From assembly GCA_905221605.1 (NCBI GenBank), contig CAJNDS010002083.1, positions 626,513 to 690,512 of the forward strand: 64,000 bases of DNA, in the 5' to 3' direction. This stretch comes from Symbiodinium natans (taxonomy: Eukaryota; Sar; Dinophyceae; Suessiales; Symbiodiniaceae). Shown piece after piece: positions 44,220 to 57,365 of the stretch (within the stretch, counting starts at the first letter, position 1; every line of letters starts with the position of its first letter). Below the pieces are notes generated by a model. That model had not been told where the DNA came from. It saw only the letters and a program-made list of their open reading frames with translations, and ran no database searches. The position numbers and the translations under genes are program-made.

Positions 44220-47200
44220 TCTTAGCTTGCATCGAAACCAAAAGCGGGCTGTTAGCCAAAAGTTGCACTGAAGCAACACATACTCTGCGGCAGTTCATAA
44301 GCTCTGCCATGTAAGCTGCACTACGTGCATGACCAGCAGTTTGCCCCGCGCATGCGTGCATCACCGTGAAACTGTTCTTGCGTGCTCGCCCTCTCGACGT
44401 GAAAAGATTGATGGAACATGAACTTGAAAACAGAATAAGACTTGCAACAAAGAGCCATTGCTGACACGTGTTTGCAGAAGTTATCATGCTACAATCTGAA
44501 CTACCTTGCGTAGTTGCTCTGTTCAGCTTTCCTTGCCTTGCTTGAAAAATGGGAGTCCCTACATGAAACCTTGGATCAGACCAAAGCTGTTCTTGGGATT
44601 CCTCGGAAATTCCTGCCGTCCCGAGAGCCTGGGACAAGAAAGTTGCGAGTTGAAAGTCGGAAACTGGTGGGCATCCCCAGCGCTTATCTGCTTTCGGGCC
44701 GTTGGTCCCAATATAGAAAACCCCCTCGTAGTTGCACCATCCATTTGGGGGGGCGGTTTGGGACCTGGCTGTTCAAAGCCTTCTAGAGCCTTCCCTTTAA
44801 GGGAATGGCCGGGACGGACAGCAATATTCTGTGTCATTGCCCATGTCGGGCCCATTTTGTTTTCGGAAACGTTATGCGTTTGTTTGGTTGTTTGGGGTTT
44901 CTCATCCATTCTCTTCCCACAAACTCTTCATGTGTCTCACCAACAGAACGAGAGTCTAAGTTTCCGCGTTGTTGGTGTGTGTTTCCGAGCCTTTCACAGC
45001 CCTCCCTTTAAAGGACCTGGGATTGGCCCGAATGGACAACCCTAAGTTCTCTCCAAGCACGCTCTAGTGATTTGCTTGCATGCACTTGGAGGCACGGTCG
45101 GATGCCGTGTTCTTTAAACTGTATGCATGTCAATGATCCATCTGGAAAAACACGTTCACAGATGCCTGCAAAACGTACGTTGCATGCCATACACAGCTTG
45201 GGAATCTGCCCGCGACAGCCACTTCAAATCCACTGGTCAAGCGAGATCTGCGGTACGATTTGGCAAAACGGATCCTGATTCCCTGGCTGTGGGGAACGCG
45301 AGGACACTGATTTGGAAGACTGGACAAGGCCAATACGCATTTTGGAGGCCTGAGAACACCCATGCTGAGCGCCTGGTTGCCTGCAAGTGTTAAAATATCT
45401 TGGTTGAACGCATTTTAAAAGGGCCTGGAAAATGCACGGTCTCTTTCTGCTTCAGAGCCTGGAGCCCAAGCTTGGAGGGCGGGTTTAGAAGGCCCTCAAA
45501 ACTGACCTGGCAGATGTGAAAGCATTTTTGGACCTCGCCGTTTTTGGAATGGCCACCCTTACAAAACCAACATGGCAGAGCTACCTGCATACTCTGGCGA
45601 TCCTCACGCAGTCAACGATTGCTGCGCGCAACTCGATGACAGTTGAATTTCGTGTGAAAAATGCCCGCATCAACTGAGGCTGAACGAGAGACCCAAGCAA
45701 GCATTCGTCGCACAGATGCCTTGAAGATGCCCCCAGCCAGGTCGCAATTCGCACCTCGTCTAGAGCTGTAGGGGTGCAACTCTCCAGATCTCTGCAGTCA
45801 TGGTCGGACTATTTCCGAAGCTGCATTCCTCGGGGCCAGGAATCCGTTAGCAAGCAGAAAGTGAAGACCAACTGTAAGCCCCCTACAAAGCTCCAGAGCG
45901 TAGGACGACAGAGCGATCAACACCTGAACGCAGCACCGTCACCACATCCATGAGCAGTGTATGATGCTCTCGCACCCTGACTCTACTGTGACACTGATCT
46001 CCTGGCTATCAGGCGAACGTGAACAGATTCAGGAACAGGGAATACCGAAGCAGTCAGACATGAAACCTTGTGATGCCGGCAAATGCCAAGACACCGTCTT
46101 TGATCATTATATGTTGGGACAACAACGAGCCGAGCACTGGCTGTCACACACTGTCGCTGGTTGCTTGATCGCCGCTTTAAGGTCCAGGCTGCAAGCGAGG
46201 CGCCAACCAACCATCCCAGGAATGCGCACTGCAGACAAGATACGGCATTGGCATGGCAACGCAACACATGCAGAGGAAAGGAGCGACCAAATCAATGCAA
46301 GGGGTTCAGCTTTGCTCTTAGGTTTACCAGGGAACTCCTCTTCAGAACTCGTGTCATATTTGCCCCTTTTCACTATTCCGCTATGCGGGACTTGGGCTGA
46401 AGGCTCCCTGAACATTGAAACCTGCAAGAGCAGAGCATAGCAGAGCACTGGAAAAGCCCCCCCCCCCAAAAAAAAACACCAAAAGAGCACTCCAAGAACG
46501 AGGCCAGGCCAAGAGTGAAGTCCACACCAGGGTCCTCTCGCACAGTCTGGTCAAGTCAGTCTGACATACTATCACATACTCTAAGGCTCTAAGGCTGTCC
46601 TGGAAAAGGAACAGGGCAAACGCGAAGCCGGAAGACACGCCATGGAGCACCCTCAGGATGTGCACCAAAGATACTTCCAAAGATGGCTCAGCGAAGCTAA
46701 GGCGAAGCCATCCTCACCCTCTGACTCCCGATGTGACACCAAGGACAGAGCTGCCCCACCACCGGTGAGAGCCGGTATGGCTCGACGTTCACCTCACGTG
46801 ACTCACAGTATCAAAGCATGTCTGCAGGCATGTCTGACAAACATGTGCCTCTCCCTAACAAGCGAGAGGGAGAGAAAAAAAGAGAGAGAGGAACTCGCCT
46901 TCGACGCCTTCTTCGCGGCGACTCCAGACTCGGCTCGATTGCAGGTCATGCTGGAGCTGAAGGTTTCCGAAAGTCTCTTCAAAGGTTTCTTTTCAAAGGT
47001 TTTCTTGTCAAAGTTTCCCATCTCCACGCTCTCTTCCCGTCTTTGGAAATTTGCAACTGCCTTGGCGCATTCACGTTCACTCTTCCCACTTTCATCTTTT
47101 GTTCATCTTTCCTCCCTGCCCCCCACAGAGCCTTCATCTGCCCACTCTGTCCTGAGCTCCCGGGCGGCAACCACCAAAGCACCTACTATCGCCACGCCTC

Positions 47201-47330
47201 AGAAGGTCAGAAGGCCCAAGAATAAGTTGGACATGTTGGACTACGCGATCGGAACCAGGACCCAACTCCACATACACAAAAACAAACTAAGCAAGCACCT
47301 TCACACCTTCTGAAGAACATGGCCATCTCA
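44220..47330. other. Region without an assigned gene
   Basis: Protein-like fragments exist on both strands, for example minus MACNVRFAGICERVFPDGSL (45008-45190) and plus NARTLIWKTGQGQYAFWRPE (about 45290-45350), but none is extended by neighbours. CCTCCCTTTAAAGG-like words recur at 44793 and 45000. The 223-codon plus-strand frame at 46642-47313 has a GAGAGA tract and no motif. A C-run then A-run lies at 46456-46480. Confidence 0.3.
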
Positions 47331-47379
47331 GGTTCTGGCACACGATTGGCAAGAACACTTCACACATGGCCTCACACTT

Positions 47380-50169
47380 GACGTACTTGCGTGGCCATCA
47401 AGCGACCACTGCAAAACTCAACTAGCTTTGAACGTCGTCGAACCTTGGAGAACGCCACATAGGTGAGGATCTGGAACATCTCGACGCCAAGCTCCACCAC
47501 CTTCCGCATGGCAGCATGTGGGATCATCGGTTCCCGAGATATCGGGAAAGATCTTCGGAGAACGGGGCTTTGTAAGGCAGCATTTGGGAACTTACTGGGA
47601 CAGGGCTGAAGCCATTTCAGGAAACAGACACCCGAATGGAACAAGGCAATTCGTAACTCAGAGAGCATCGCACTGAATCCTAGGCTCCAAAAACCACGGC
47701 GGCCCCAAATCCTCAAGGAAGCTGAGTCGCCTGCCGCCTGGCTTAAGGAATTTCGTTTCTATTTTCTGCTGATGGTGCTTCCTGTTCCGAAATCCAAAGT
47801 CACGTCTTCAAGCATTTAAAGTAGTTGGGGAGCTACGTGTTGCTACATGGAGAAGGAGCATTCCAGCACACTGTGGCCAAGGCATTGTCCTTTGTCATCA
47901 CAGCGGTAAAGTAAACCATCGTCACGTACCTCAATGGGAAACAACAAAACGGATTCAGGCGCACATCCGCTCTTTGGCGGTACACCCGCTTCGTGGAGAA
48001 CCCAATATGACCCCATGAGCCCGCTCTTGGGACCCGTTGACCTGCACCTGCACACTACACTGCACACTACACTGCACGCTGCACTGCTGTCCATTTCCCA
48101 CGCCAAGGGACATGGTCACTGAAAAGATCCGGAGCGCAATGGGCAGGCCCAGGTCCTGACGGCAGCTGCTGGCCATTTGCGACTCAGGATTGAACTCAAC
48201 TTTTGTGACAATGACTCACATGTTCTCACAATTCGTTACAATGCCTCACGGGATTGTTTGTGGGGTTTGTTTGGCCTTGAGCATGGCCATTTGGAGCTGG
48301 ACTCGAAACTTCGCCGACTGCACAAAGGGCACAATCCACTTCAGCACAAAAAGGTGACCTCTACCAACTCTACTAGCGCCTGTGCTGCGGTCATCTTCCT
48401 GCCCTGCAAAGACTTCACCTTGTCCACGTGAGGCCTCGCTCTTAAGCACCTTAACAGAGCGGCTCATGGGGCAGAGATGGCAGCAGAATTCGAAGAAAAT
48501 GGCACCTCAAAGGGCATGGAAATTTGCGGTTGGCAACAAAAATCAGATGAAACCAGGACCTATCCGTTTAGTCGTACTCTTCTGTTCGTGTGTCGTGCCG
48601 TGTCTCGGAGCCCGACTTGAGTTCAGTCCCCAAGTAGACCAGCGGCGGGTTGTTGAACCGCTCAACGGCCTGCCCAAAAGGCATGTACTGGTGGATGCTG
48701 TGCACAACTGTGGACCTTGCGCTACCGCTGAGGCTGAGATAAAATATACTGCGCAACACCTCTTTGCATACTTTAGCATTCTTAAGGCACTTGCTGCACT
48801 CCACGGGTGAGCCTTGCATTTCACACAGCGAGTCTTTCCAATCGTTTGCTGAGGCATCTGGATGGCTCTGGACTTGTCCACTGATTCGAGCTCTACTTTC
48901 AAGACGCTGCGAGAGCGCCTTGAAACTCCGTCAAATTTACAGAATCTACAGTGTCGGAACTTCTCAGTCAGCTTGGCCTTCCCAATCACCGCCCCAAAGG
49001 GGAAGATTTGGTACGCCAAGCTCAGCTGCCTGCCTGAGCTTAGCGATAACGCGGGCAAAGTTGCAACCCATTGCAGCCCGAATCAAACAAATTCAAGATG
49101 GGAGGAAGGATGACAATAATGCTCAAGGATGGCCTGACGCCTTCATCAGCTCAAGGTATGGAATGTGGGGTTTTCCACAGTGCTCACCTCAATCCGAGAG
49201 CTTCCACGGCTTCCACGACTTGGAACAAACACACCTGGGAACATCCACTTGCTGCGTGTCACATCTTGTAAGCGCGACTAAGCTTGGAGCAAACGGTTGG
49301 GACTCGCAGCTCCTGCGCCAGTCTCTCATCACATCTTTGATCAAGCCGCAACACAGCAAATGATTGCAAATGCATTCGGAACTGCGGCCGGCTCCTCTGC
49401 ATACAGTTCAGCACGCTCCTTCAGAAGGTATCCCTGGCACAAAGCAAGTCGTCCTTGCATGTAAGTACTTGAAAATCGCATGCACAACGAAGCCTTGACA
49501 TTCCAGCCGTCGATCCAGATGCCGAACGTAGTCGGAAGCATGCTGAAGACTGGCACGTTGGCATTGAGTGCACAAGCTTCCGTCGAGTCTAAAGCGTCGC
49601 AAACATAGCCGCTCATAGCCGCTCCAGGTTTGGCGGCACTGGCAAGCATGGTCAAGCATGTGAACCATTGAGCAAGCGGCAGTGCGAAGTCCGAAGGATG
49701 CCACCACCCTCGGCCCTGCCATGACAGGTCGGTTAAGGCGGTTGTGGGTCCTCACTTCGAAGAGGAGAGACGTTTGACATCACAGCGATGTGGCATCAGA
49801 GTTGACACAGAAGAAGCACGGCGCACTGCTGGGCAGCAGGGTCCAGCTTTGTTAGCTTCATGTCGACTTGCTTGCCTCACAGGACTTCATGAAAGTAAAC
49901 AAATATTAGCTAGTTTCGATGCGCCTGAAGTCAGCATGTCCTCTAAACGAAACCTGCACTCCTTCTGGTGGACTTAGTCTCCGGCTAAAATCTCTGAGGA
50001 TATACTCCTGACCCATGAAGTGCCTCACTCGCAAACTGTCACTGGAGCGTCGGGCAACAGGAGCATTCTGAATCATAATTGATGTACACATGCCAATCTT
50101 GATTTCGGTCGTAGGGCTACACATGGTTGCACGGACTGAAGCACGCATCAGGAAGCCACCCGTTGGCAC
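47380..50169 (-). CDS. Multi-exon gene, unknown protein
   Basis: Consistent minus-strand exon candidates: GFLMRASVRATMCSPTTEIK, then MIQNAPVARRSSDSLRVRHF and MGQEYILRDFSRRLSPPEGV (49906-50169); GYVCDALDSTEACALNANVP, then VFSMLPTTFGIWIDGWNVKA and LLKERAELYAEEPAAVPNAF (49341-49650); LAYQIFPFGAVIGKAKLTEK (about 48860-49040); VVHSIHQYMPFGQAVERFNN, then PPLVYLGTELKSGSETRHD (48568 to about 48720); KSEASRGQGEVFAGQEDDRS (about 48250-48440); APESVLLFPIEVRDDGLLYR (about 47850-48030); and RSFPISREPMIPHAAMRKVV, then ELGVEMFQILTYVAFSKVRR (about 47390-47570). Mixed polar and hydrophobic composition with scattered cysteines. Family unknown; it may be one gene or two. A CTGCACACTACA tandem lies at 48045-48085. 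Confidence 0.5.
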
Positions 50170-50883
50170 AAAGGAAGGCGATGATTAGGGTAATCAACGC
50201 CTGGCACGACATGCAGCCTTTTCTATGTGGTGTAGAGGAGAAAGCTCAAAGAATGCCTCAAAGATGGCAGCAAAGCACTGTGGCCCAAGATGAAAATTAA
50301 AAGCTGAATGGGCACCATCACGCCAAGGAAGATGCGGCCCGTTATGACGGAGATGTGGTCGTCCTGAGGCACCACTACCCTAAGAATTCACCAAAAAACA
50401 ACAGACATCGCAAGATCATCGCTTGCTTCAGGGCTTGATTCTCAGGTCGTGTGTATGAATACCGTTCTTGCACTCAGCAAGTCCCGGACTGGATACGGGC
50501 AGGTCCAGCCTTCGCCCGCCTCGGTCTGCAGGGCCCTAATTGCGTTTTGAGGGATAAAGACGTCCGAAATTTACCTCGCTCAAGAAGCACAAGAGTTCGA
50601 GCACTGTCTGAACACCAAGCTTTGTCAATTCGTTTGTTTTATATCTCTTATCTGTCTGGTGTTTCCTCAGCCTTGCTCGACGTGGTTTTGTTTCGGTGAG
50701 CACTTGATGATGTCTTCGTGTCAGCATTTGCTACAGGACTTAAACTCCAGGATCAGCAACAGAGCAACCAAGAGTGGAAGCTCAAGGTTAGAAGGCATAC
50801 AAGTCTTTTGCAACTCCAAGTTTCAAGGTACAATCCGAGGAGCGACAGCCAGATGTCTACAATGTCACGATAGGCCCTAACAG

Positions 50884-52240
50884 CTACTTCGCAAATGCCA
50901 TGACTGCGATGTCTACGCCCAACCCGGTCGTCAGCCGAGTTTTGAAGGGGATGAGTTCAGGATGCAACGCCCTTAAAGTGCAGCACACATGCGATGATGC
51001 AAGCGGACCTTGAATGGGTCGATCTCCACCAAATTCAAGGAGCGCGTACAGATCAGCATCAGGCCTCAACACTTCGAGCAACCTTCTTGCCGCCTCGTGC
51101 GCAGTGCAAAGCTGCATGCTGCGCAAAGATTTGTGAGGTTCCGAGGGTCCCGGCACTGCATGCCTATGAAGATGCCGCTCTGCAACTGCCAGTTTCTGAA
51201 GGCATTCACAGTCCTATAGTCTGTGATGCGATATGAATGCATCGCCTGATCATGGACAAACACAAAACACATCAAGCTTCAGTGTGCTATGGTCGTGGTC
51301 TTCCCATGATCATGTTCGGGGTATACAACGGCAGGATAGTGCAAACACATGCATCATAAAGCTAGCTTCTGCAACACGACAAACAGGTCAGCAACACGCC
51401 CGCAGTCAAGCCAACAGCCTGATCATGTCTCATGTCGAGGAGAATTCTGCTTGCACTCGGTTGGCGCAAGAAGTGTCGGCAATTTGTTGGTCCCTGGCCA
51501 TGCTCTTCTGGAAGGTTGGACGCGTTTTCTGAGCGCTGTATTTGGCAGCCTGGGCGATTTGCATTCGCAAGCCCACCCTCAACCCTCCGCACTCCTTTCG
51601 CCAGCAGTGTTCATCACTGCTCTGTCTCTGTGTTTTTCAAATTGTCTGAGCCAGTTGCTGTCAGAAGGCCGAAGTAGTCATAGTTCAGCCATCGGACCCT
51701 CACTCAACAACTGTATCCACTGCGTGCACTGGAAGCTGACAAGACTGGCAGAGTGATGCAGCGCGGCTGCATCTCAACGCAGGAACTCAAAGTGAAGAGC
51801 GGATCTGAGCGCATGCGGATCTGAGCAAACACGAAGCCGCCCGAGTCCCTTGCATCAGCAGCGTGATGACCTGGTAGAGTCAGACAGCAAAGGCATCGCA
51901 GGGACTTCGCAAAGACTTCTACAACACACGCCAACATTGCCCTGGCAACCACAAATCACGAAATTTAGAGTGTGCAGTCTGGGATCAATGAGGAAGCAAG
52001 CAGACAGGATCACAACTGGTCCTTCAGGATGCCATAGTAGCATCAGCAGCTACCAGGACACGTTCGGCAGTGTGACTTTCCGCGCCACTCGCAAAACTTT
52101 GCTACCAGCTTCGGTCCTTCACAACGCGGAGCACCCACGAACATGGTGCTGAGAACCGCAGTGAAGAATCGAGTGGCCAGCCTGGAAATTCGGAATTGGG
52201 ACATGATTCCGCGAGGATGAGTGCAACAAAGTGCAACATA
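50884..52240 (-). CDS. Exon-like sequence, unknown protein
   Basis: Minus-strand candidates: FRISRLATRFFTAVLSTMFV, then GAPRCEGPKLVAKFCEWRGK (about 52070-52200); GPVVILSACFLIDPRLHTLN (about 51950-52030, hydrophobic); AMHSYRITDYRTVNAFRNWQ, then LQSGIFIGMQCRDPRNL (51066 to about 51250); and AARRLLEVLRPDADLYALLE, then LHPELIPFKTRLTTGLGVDI (50884 to about 51110). They are collinear with the membrane-protein exons upstream (53-56.5 kb), so they may be its 3' part. No motif is recognised. Confidence 0.4.
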
Positions 52241-53109
52241 GCGCAGCTGATAGCTGAGGCAGAAACGAGGCAAGGTCAACAAGGAACTGTACCCTCAGCT
52301 GATGTTACGTCAGAATGTCCGACATCATTCGGTGAGGGCAAGGGATTCAGAAGCGGAATCGAGTTCCAGGCAATGCTCTCACGTCGACGTTAGGAGGAGT
52401 CGGGACCTCAACTAGTTGTCCCATAGATGCCAAACAACGCGTCTGAAGCACTGTTGGCAAGGTGCATGAATGATGATGTCGAATGCTTCGAGCCGCAAAT
52501 CCACCGCCTTCAGCCAAGACTCCAAGACAGCCAGCGACTCCGAAACCACAGAATCTGTGAACAAGAATTCTCAGCGGTCAGTGTCGTCGCACAGCATGGA
52601 ACGTAATAGTAGATGAACCCAAACTGGAGGTTGGGAGTCCCACACGCTGTCATACACTGGCTCAAAATCGGAGTGCAAAGAAAAACCCTTCTCATCAGAG
52701 GGTTTGATGTTTCATTCCCTCCCCTTTTCCTGGTTTCCTCATTTGTGTCCCCCATCCTTCTCAGCGCGCGTGCGAGCAGGGCGGGTAGCACATCCGCCCC
52801 TTGCGCGTGCCTGTTGGTTGTGTCTGGGCCGTGGCCAGACACAGATCTGCTGCCAGACTATAGCCATTCGGACCGCGCGACACTACCTTTCTGTGCTTCA
52901 GGAGCATAGCCAATGCAGCCAGCGTCGGATTACGACGCCGAGCACTCCTTGACACGTGGCGCACACGAGTCGCATGCGAGAGCCGCACACGAGGAGATCC
53001 CGTCCATCGTACTTCCTGAGTATGGGGCACTGAGCACACAACCAGAGCCTTTCTCGACGCCTTAACAGCCACCGTCGGCTATTGATCTCTCCCGACTCTC
53101 CTATGGGGG

Positions 53110-56100
53110 CCCAGCCCCGATCCTAAAAACGAGCATCACGAGCATCATTAAGGTCCGGAATTGGGCCTTTGCACCCGCAACATCCCGCAACTCTGTCAAG
53201 TCGCACGCTTGTCCCGGGCTTTGGGGAGGAGGGGGCCCAGCACATCTCGGGGACCCTGAATGGGCCGCCAAACTTGACTCCAATGAAGAAGCCTCCCTAA
53301 TAAAGTGGTTCGCAATAATGATTTGGCAACATTTCTCGTGAATTGGTGGGCGCTTGCTGAAAACTCCCCCCAACATTTCTGGAGCGTTGCTCTTGCACTC
53401 GCAAGTGCACACTTCACAGAAGGATGCAGTGACAGCAGCAAGCAAAGACGGCACGAAGCCAGATGCAAATATGAAGGCAACGAAGCATCCTCTCAACATC
53501 CTAAGATCTCCTCGGCCAACTTTCCTGAGGCATCCACGCCAATGCTTACGAAGGCAAACCTGCAAAGCTCAGTGCAAAAAGCGCTTAAAATGCTTAAAGC
53601 TCTCAACAGCCGCACTTCAGGCAGGTCTCAATCTCCACCCAATGGACGTTTACAATAAACTGGCTGCTTTGGACAAACTCTGGGTCAATGCTCATGGAAA
53701 TTAACTTGTCACAACTTTCAACGAAAGCCACCTGGAATCTGGAAGAGACATTTAGCATCAGCATCCGCGCATGCGACCACAGAAAAGCACCGAATGTTCA
53801 AGCAACACTGCTGCACCTGATGATGAGGACATCGAACATGGCTTGCACGACATTCACGAGGCCCGCGACCTGGCAAGGCCAACACACACTCACACACACA
53901 CAGCTCCAGCGGCTGTTGAACTACGTTGACTGGCTGTCAGTGCCTACTGTGCAAGTACACGACATGTTTACTCTGGAAGGCCACTCAGCTCTGTTGTGGG
54001 CAAGACACGATGCTCTCGAAGAATGCAAAGATGATGCCAACCAGGTTGGGAGGCTTGAGCCTGAGTTGCTTCAGAGTCTGCAGATCCGATGGACTCCTGG
54101 ATCTACGGCTGGTTGCATTGCATTGAACTGCATTGCATTGCGTTGCATTGCGTTGCATTGCGTTCCATTGAATTGCAACCCACCTGAGATGTCTGAGTTT
54201 ATTTACAGGCATTGATATGACTTTTCGTCTGCCATAGCTGAGGTGTGAAGAGGGATGTCAGGCGGGAATATGAAACGAAAATTCTTTGATGGCCTGGCGG
54301 TCGCTGCTTCTAAATCTGTAACTGTTAAGAACTGTTGACATGAGAGCAGGTATCAGGACTGAGTCACTTGAGTACATTGCCAGCGATAAAACTACAGTAA
54401 GGTCCGCACTCCAAGCCTCCCGCAGGGTCACCGATGGGGACGCCCAGGACGATGCCCAGCCTTTTCCTCCCCAAGACGCTGAGGCAAAATGTCTGAAATG
54501 TCTGAGGACGAACGGAAGGCCGAGGTTGGCCAAGTTCGCCACTCCCCGGTTCTTGGCCAACTGATCCTATTGATCCACCTAAATCCCCTATGGATATCTA
54601 TGGATCCTATGGGCTTTTTTGCTCGAGCCTTCCAAGGTCTCCAGCCACAAGGCGCCCGACTTATTCGGGCCGGGAACCCCGCCTCTCTGAACCTGGCCTG
54701 CACGATTCTTTATTGCGAGCCTATCATCGCAACAGTAACCGGAGCAAACTAGCATGCCACCTCACGTTTACCCAGGGCCAGCAACAAACACTCTGAAAGG
54801 CTCCCCCATCCAGGCTCCTTTCTGCAGGTTTCTTCGGATCGTAGCGCCTGGCGCTGCTTAAATCTCGTACACGCAACTTTCACCTTCCGACCAAGGAACC
54901 CCGAGGCCGTAACGACTTCGAAAGCCGGATGAAGAAGCTGCAGGCCAAAATGATCCTGCACAAAATTCCAGCCAGCAAGGCGCATCTGAATTCTGCTCTG
55001 TCTGTGGGCTATGCTGCACATGTCCAGAACATTTAGCGAAAAACAACGATTCGTTGCGCCGCAGCGGTGAAACAAGGCTGTGCCTGGTGATCATTTCGGC
55101 AAGCAAGTAGGACAGCAACTGGGAGCACAGTGAACTGTCATGAACACCGATCGGCAAAACTGAGAGGGAGTATCTGCGTAGAGGTCGGCACCACCCACAG
55201 GAGCATCCCGCCAATAATGAAGCCAAACAGCAAGAGCAAGATCCTGCCCACAGGAAGAGGCCCAAACAGACCGAAGCAAACAAAGCTGCACCTGACAAGG
55301 CTCGGCCTCTTCAAGATCAAAGTCCACCATCTGTCAAACTGGCTCCGCTGTACCAGATGAAGCCTGCAGCATGCTCGGCAGCTCGCTCGGCAGCTCGCTC
55401 GGCAGCATGCTGCAGGATGTATTAAGGACGTCGTGAGATGTCTTGAGATGTCTTAAGAAAGGTCACGCGAGGGAGAAGCTTCTGGGAGCGCTGCAGGATG
55501 GTAGGTATCAGGCCTCCGCCCTGCAGCCACCTGTCAAAAATCGCATTTAACGTGACTGGCAGTGACTGGTCTTTACTCCGTGGCTCACAGAGGCATCAAC
55601 TGCATCAACTCATGGCATCAAAGCCGAGACCATGTCAAGCCTGTGCGTCGGTCCACAAACGCGGTACCACATCCTGTCAACTCTTTTTCTCCAATTCTGC
55701 TTCAATGCCGACATTTCACGTGACCAATACTGCAACAATGCTGCAGGGAAACGAATACTTCCCGGATGGACAGAGTTCGCACACAGCAACTCACAGAAAG
55801 TTGCCTTTCGGAGCAGGTTGAGGTGCCGTCATCTCTGCCCGGTGGCTTTGGAATCTGAGTGGCGTGGACGTTGCAGAGCGAGCCCAAGGGCCCCATGGAA
55901 CCCAAGGCCCGAACTGCATAGATGATCAAGAACAGCAAAGCGAATATGACGCCAATGAACGGCAGCACAGTCCTCGGCCAACGCTTGCCAGTATCTGGAT
56001 GCATCATCGGAAACACTGAGTTCACCACGCTGACTGGATCATGATCAGCTCAAAGCCTCTCTGCACGTTACTCAACCGGTATCGATGCCAACGCTTGAGG

Positions 56101-56495
56101 TAGCATTGGCTCTTCACACCCTGTGCCTACAGCCGGGGCTTGCAAGACCTCCGCGGCAATCTTCTCATCCAAGATCTCGTCCTCAAAAACCTGAAGTTGG
56201 TTGCTGCACATTCTGTGAATGACACCTCGTCGCCGATCTGGCGGCCTCTGCGTTTACGTTGAAGTCGCAGCAGCATCGAGACATGCCAGACTCCTTAGTC
56301 CCGTTCCACAACTCGTCGCGACTCATCAGAACTGTGGATTGGGCTCTGGAATCCATGGAATCCTGAGGCCGACACCATGGGACAGCATGATCCCACGAAT
56401 CCGGCCTGTGAAGACACCACAAAAGATCCAACAAACTCGTACAAGAACAGCGACGGCAAGTTGCAGCAGATATTCATCTTGACTTGTTATGACTA
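53110..56495 (-). CDS. Putative multi-pass membrane protein (multi-exon)
   Basis: Minus-strand exons in order: DEYLLQLAVAVLVRVCWIFC, then RIRGIMLSHGVGLRIPWIPE (about 56329-56490, hydrophobic helix then basic loop); VFEDEILDEKIAAEVLQAPA (about 56072-56190, after a TTCAG acceptor); NSVFPMMHPDTGKRWPRTVL, then PFIGVIFALLFLIIYAVRAL (about 55850-56029, a strong membrane helix); FGPLPVGRILLLLFGFIIGG, then MLLWVVPTSTQ (about 55150-55280, another helix); SRIQMRLAGWNFVQDHFGLQ, then LLHPAFEVVTASGFLGRK (about 54870-55030); DLTVVLSLAMYSSDSVLIPA (54258 to about 54480); LKPPNLVGIIFAFFESIVSC (about 53985-54090); and SLLAAVTASFCEVCTCECKS (about 53350-53480). At least five hydrophobic segments make a membrane protein likely. 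I do not recognise the family. Splice joins are approximate. Confidence 0.55.
54108..54176. repeat. GCATTGCGTT decamer tandem
   Basis: About six imperfect copies of TTGCATTGCG/TTGCATTGAA. It lies between two exon-like stretches of the membrane-protein gene, presumably in an intron. Confidence 0.85.
55363..55416. repeat. Hairpin enclosing a short tandem repeat
   Basis: Perfect 12-base inverted arms CCTGCAGCATGC (55363-55374) and GCATGCTGCAGG (55405-55416) flank tandem copies of TCGGCAGCTCGC. It lies just upstream (minus sense) of a membrane-helix exon, so probably in an intron. Confidence 0.85.
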
Positions 56496-56754
56496 AAAAC
56501 CCAGTCACCCTTGTCAACTGGGCACGTCAGACTCACCTGAGATATAGAGCACCGATTTAGCGTGCCTCCTTGCAAGCCGCATGCTTCTCACAGAACGGGT
56601 CGGCCAACAGCTTCACAGATTCCGGATTTGGTATGATGCATTCCTCAGGCTGGAGCTGAAGAGCTGAAGTTGAGTTCGCTTCGATGGGCTCGAGGAAGAG
56701 GGTGAGGGGGTTGCTGAGGGTCAAAAAAGGATCCACTCCACCCGGCTGGAAGGG

Positions 56755-56945
56755 ATCGAAGAAGAAGAAGAAGAAGAAGAACAGTAGCACTGGTACTACT
56801 AATACAACTCCTACTGCTCCTGTACTGCCAGCACTACTCCTATACTACTCCTGTACGACTCCTGCACTACTCCAATACTACTCCTATACTACTCCTATAC
56901 TACTCCTGTACTACTCCGATACCACTCCTACGCTACTCCTACCCT
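56755..56945. repeat. GAA tract and CTACTCCTATA microsatellite
   Basis: A run of GAAGAA triplets (56758-56782) is followed by about fifteen CTACTCCTATA/CTGCACTACTCC variants. It has the same CTACTC theme as the larger block at 57.66-57.82 kb, so the two are probably related. Confidence 0.85.
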
Positions 56946-57365
56946 GTGGAAGTCGCTATGTTTTCCCTCACGTTATCCTCATCCATTAGGGTTTTGGCTC
57001 ACCTTTAATAAAGCTGTCGAGTTGTCTTTTTCGTTGCTTGCCGTTTAACAGCCGGATTTGTTTTGGTTGGGGGTGGGGGGGGGGGTTGGTTACTCTCTTT
57101 CAACATGCTGTAAACGGATGTTTGGCGGTTTTAGAACAACACGGGCTGTCACAAGCGTTCATGCCTTTTGGGAGCATGCCTGCATCACTGGAATTTTCAA
57201 CGTTTCTGCCTTTTTAACATACTGCAGAGGAATGTTTGATGTTTCTGCAACCAGATGCGCTGTCAGAAGTGTTCCTGCCGCTTGCGAACATGCCCGACAC
57301 ACGGAGATTTACTATGTTTTGCCTTTTTCTGCAACTATCATGTTACCGGCAAAAACCAAAAATCT

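Noticed and set aside
46642-47313. 223-codon plus-strand frame, the longest non-repeat plus frame
   Set aside because: Biased, with a GAGAGA tract, no motif, and opposite to all trusted genes; most likely chance.
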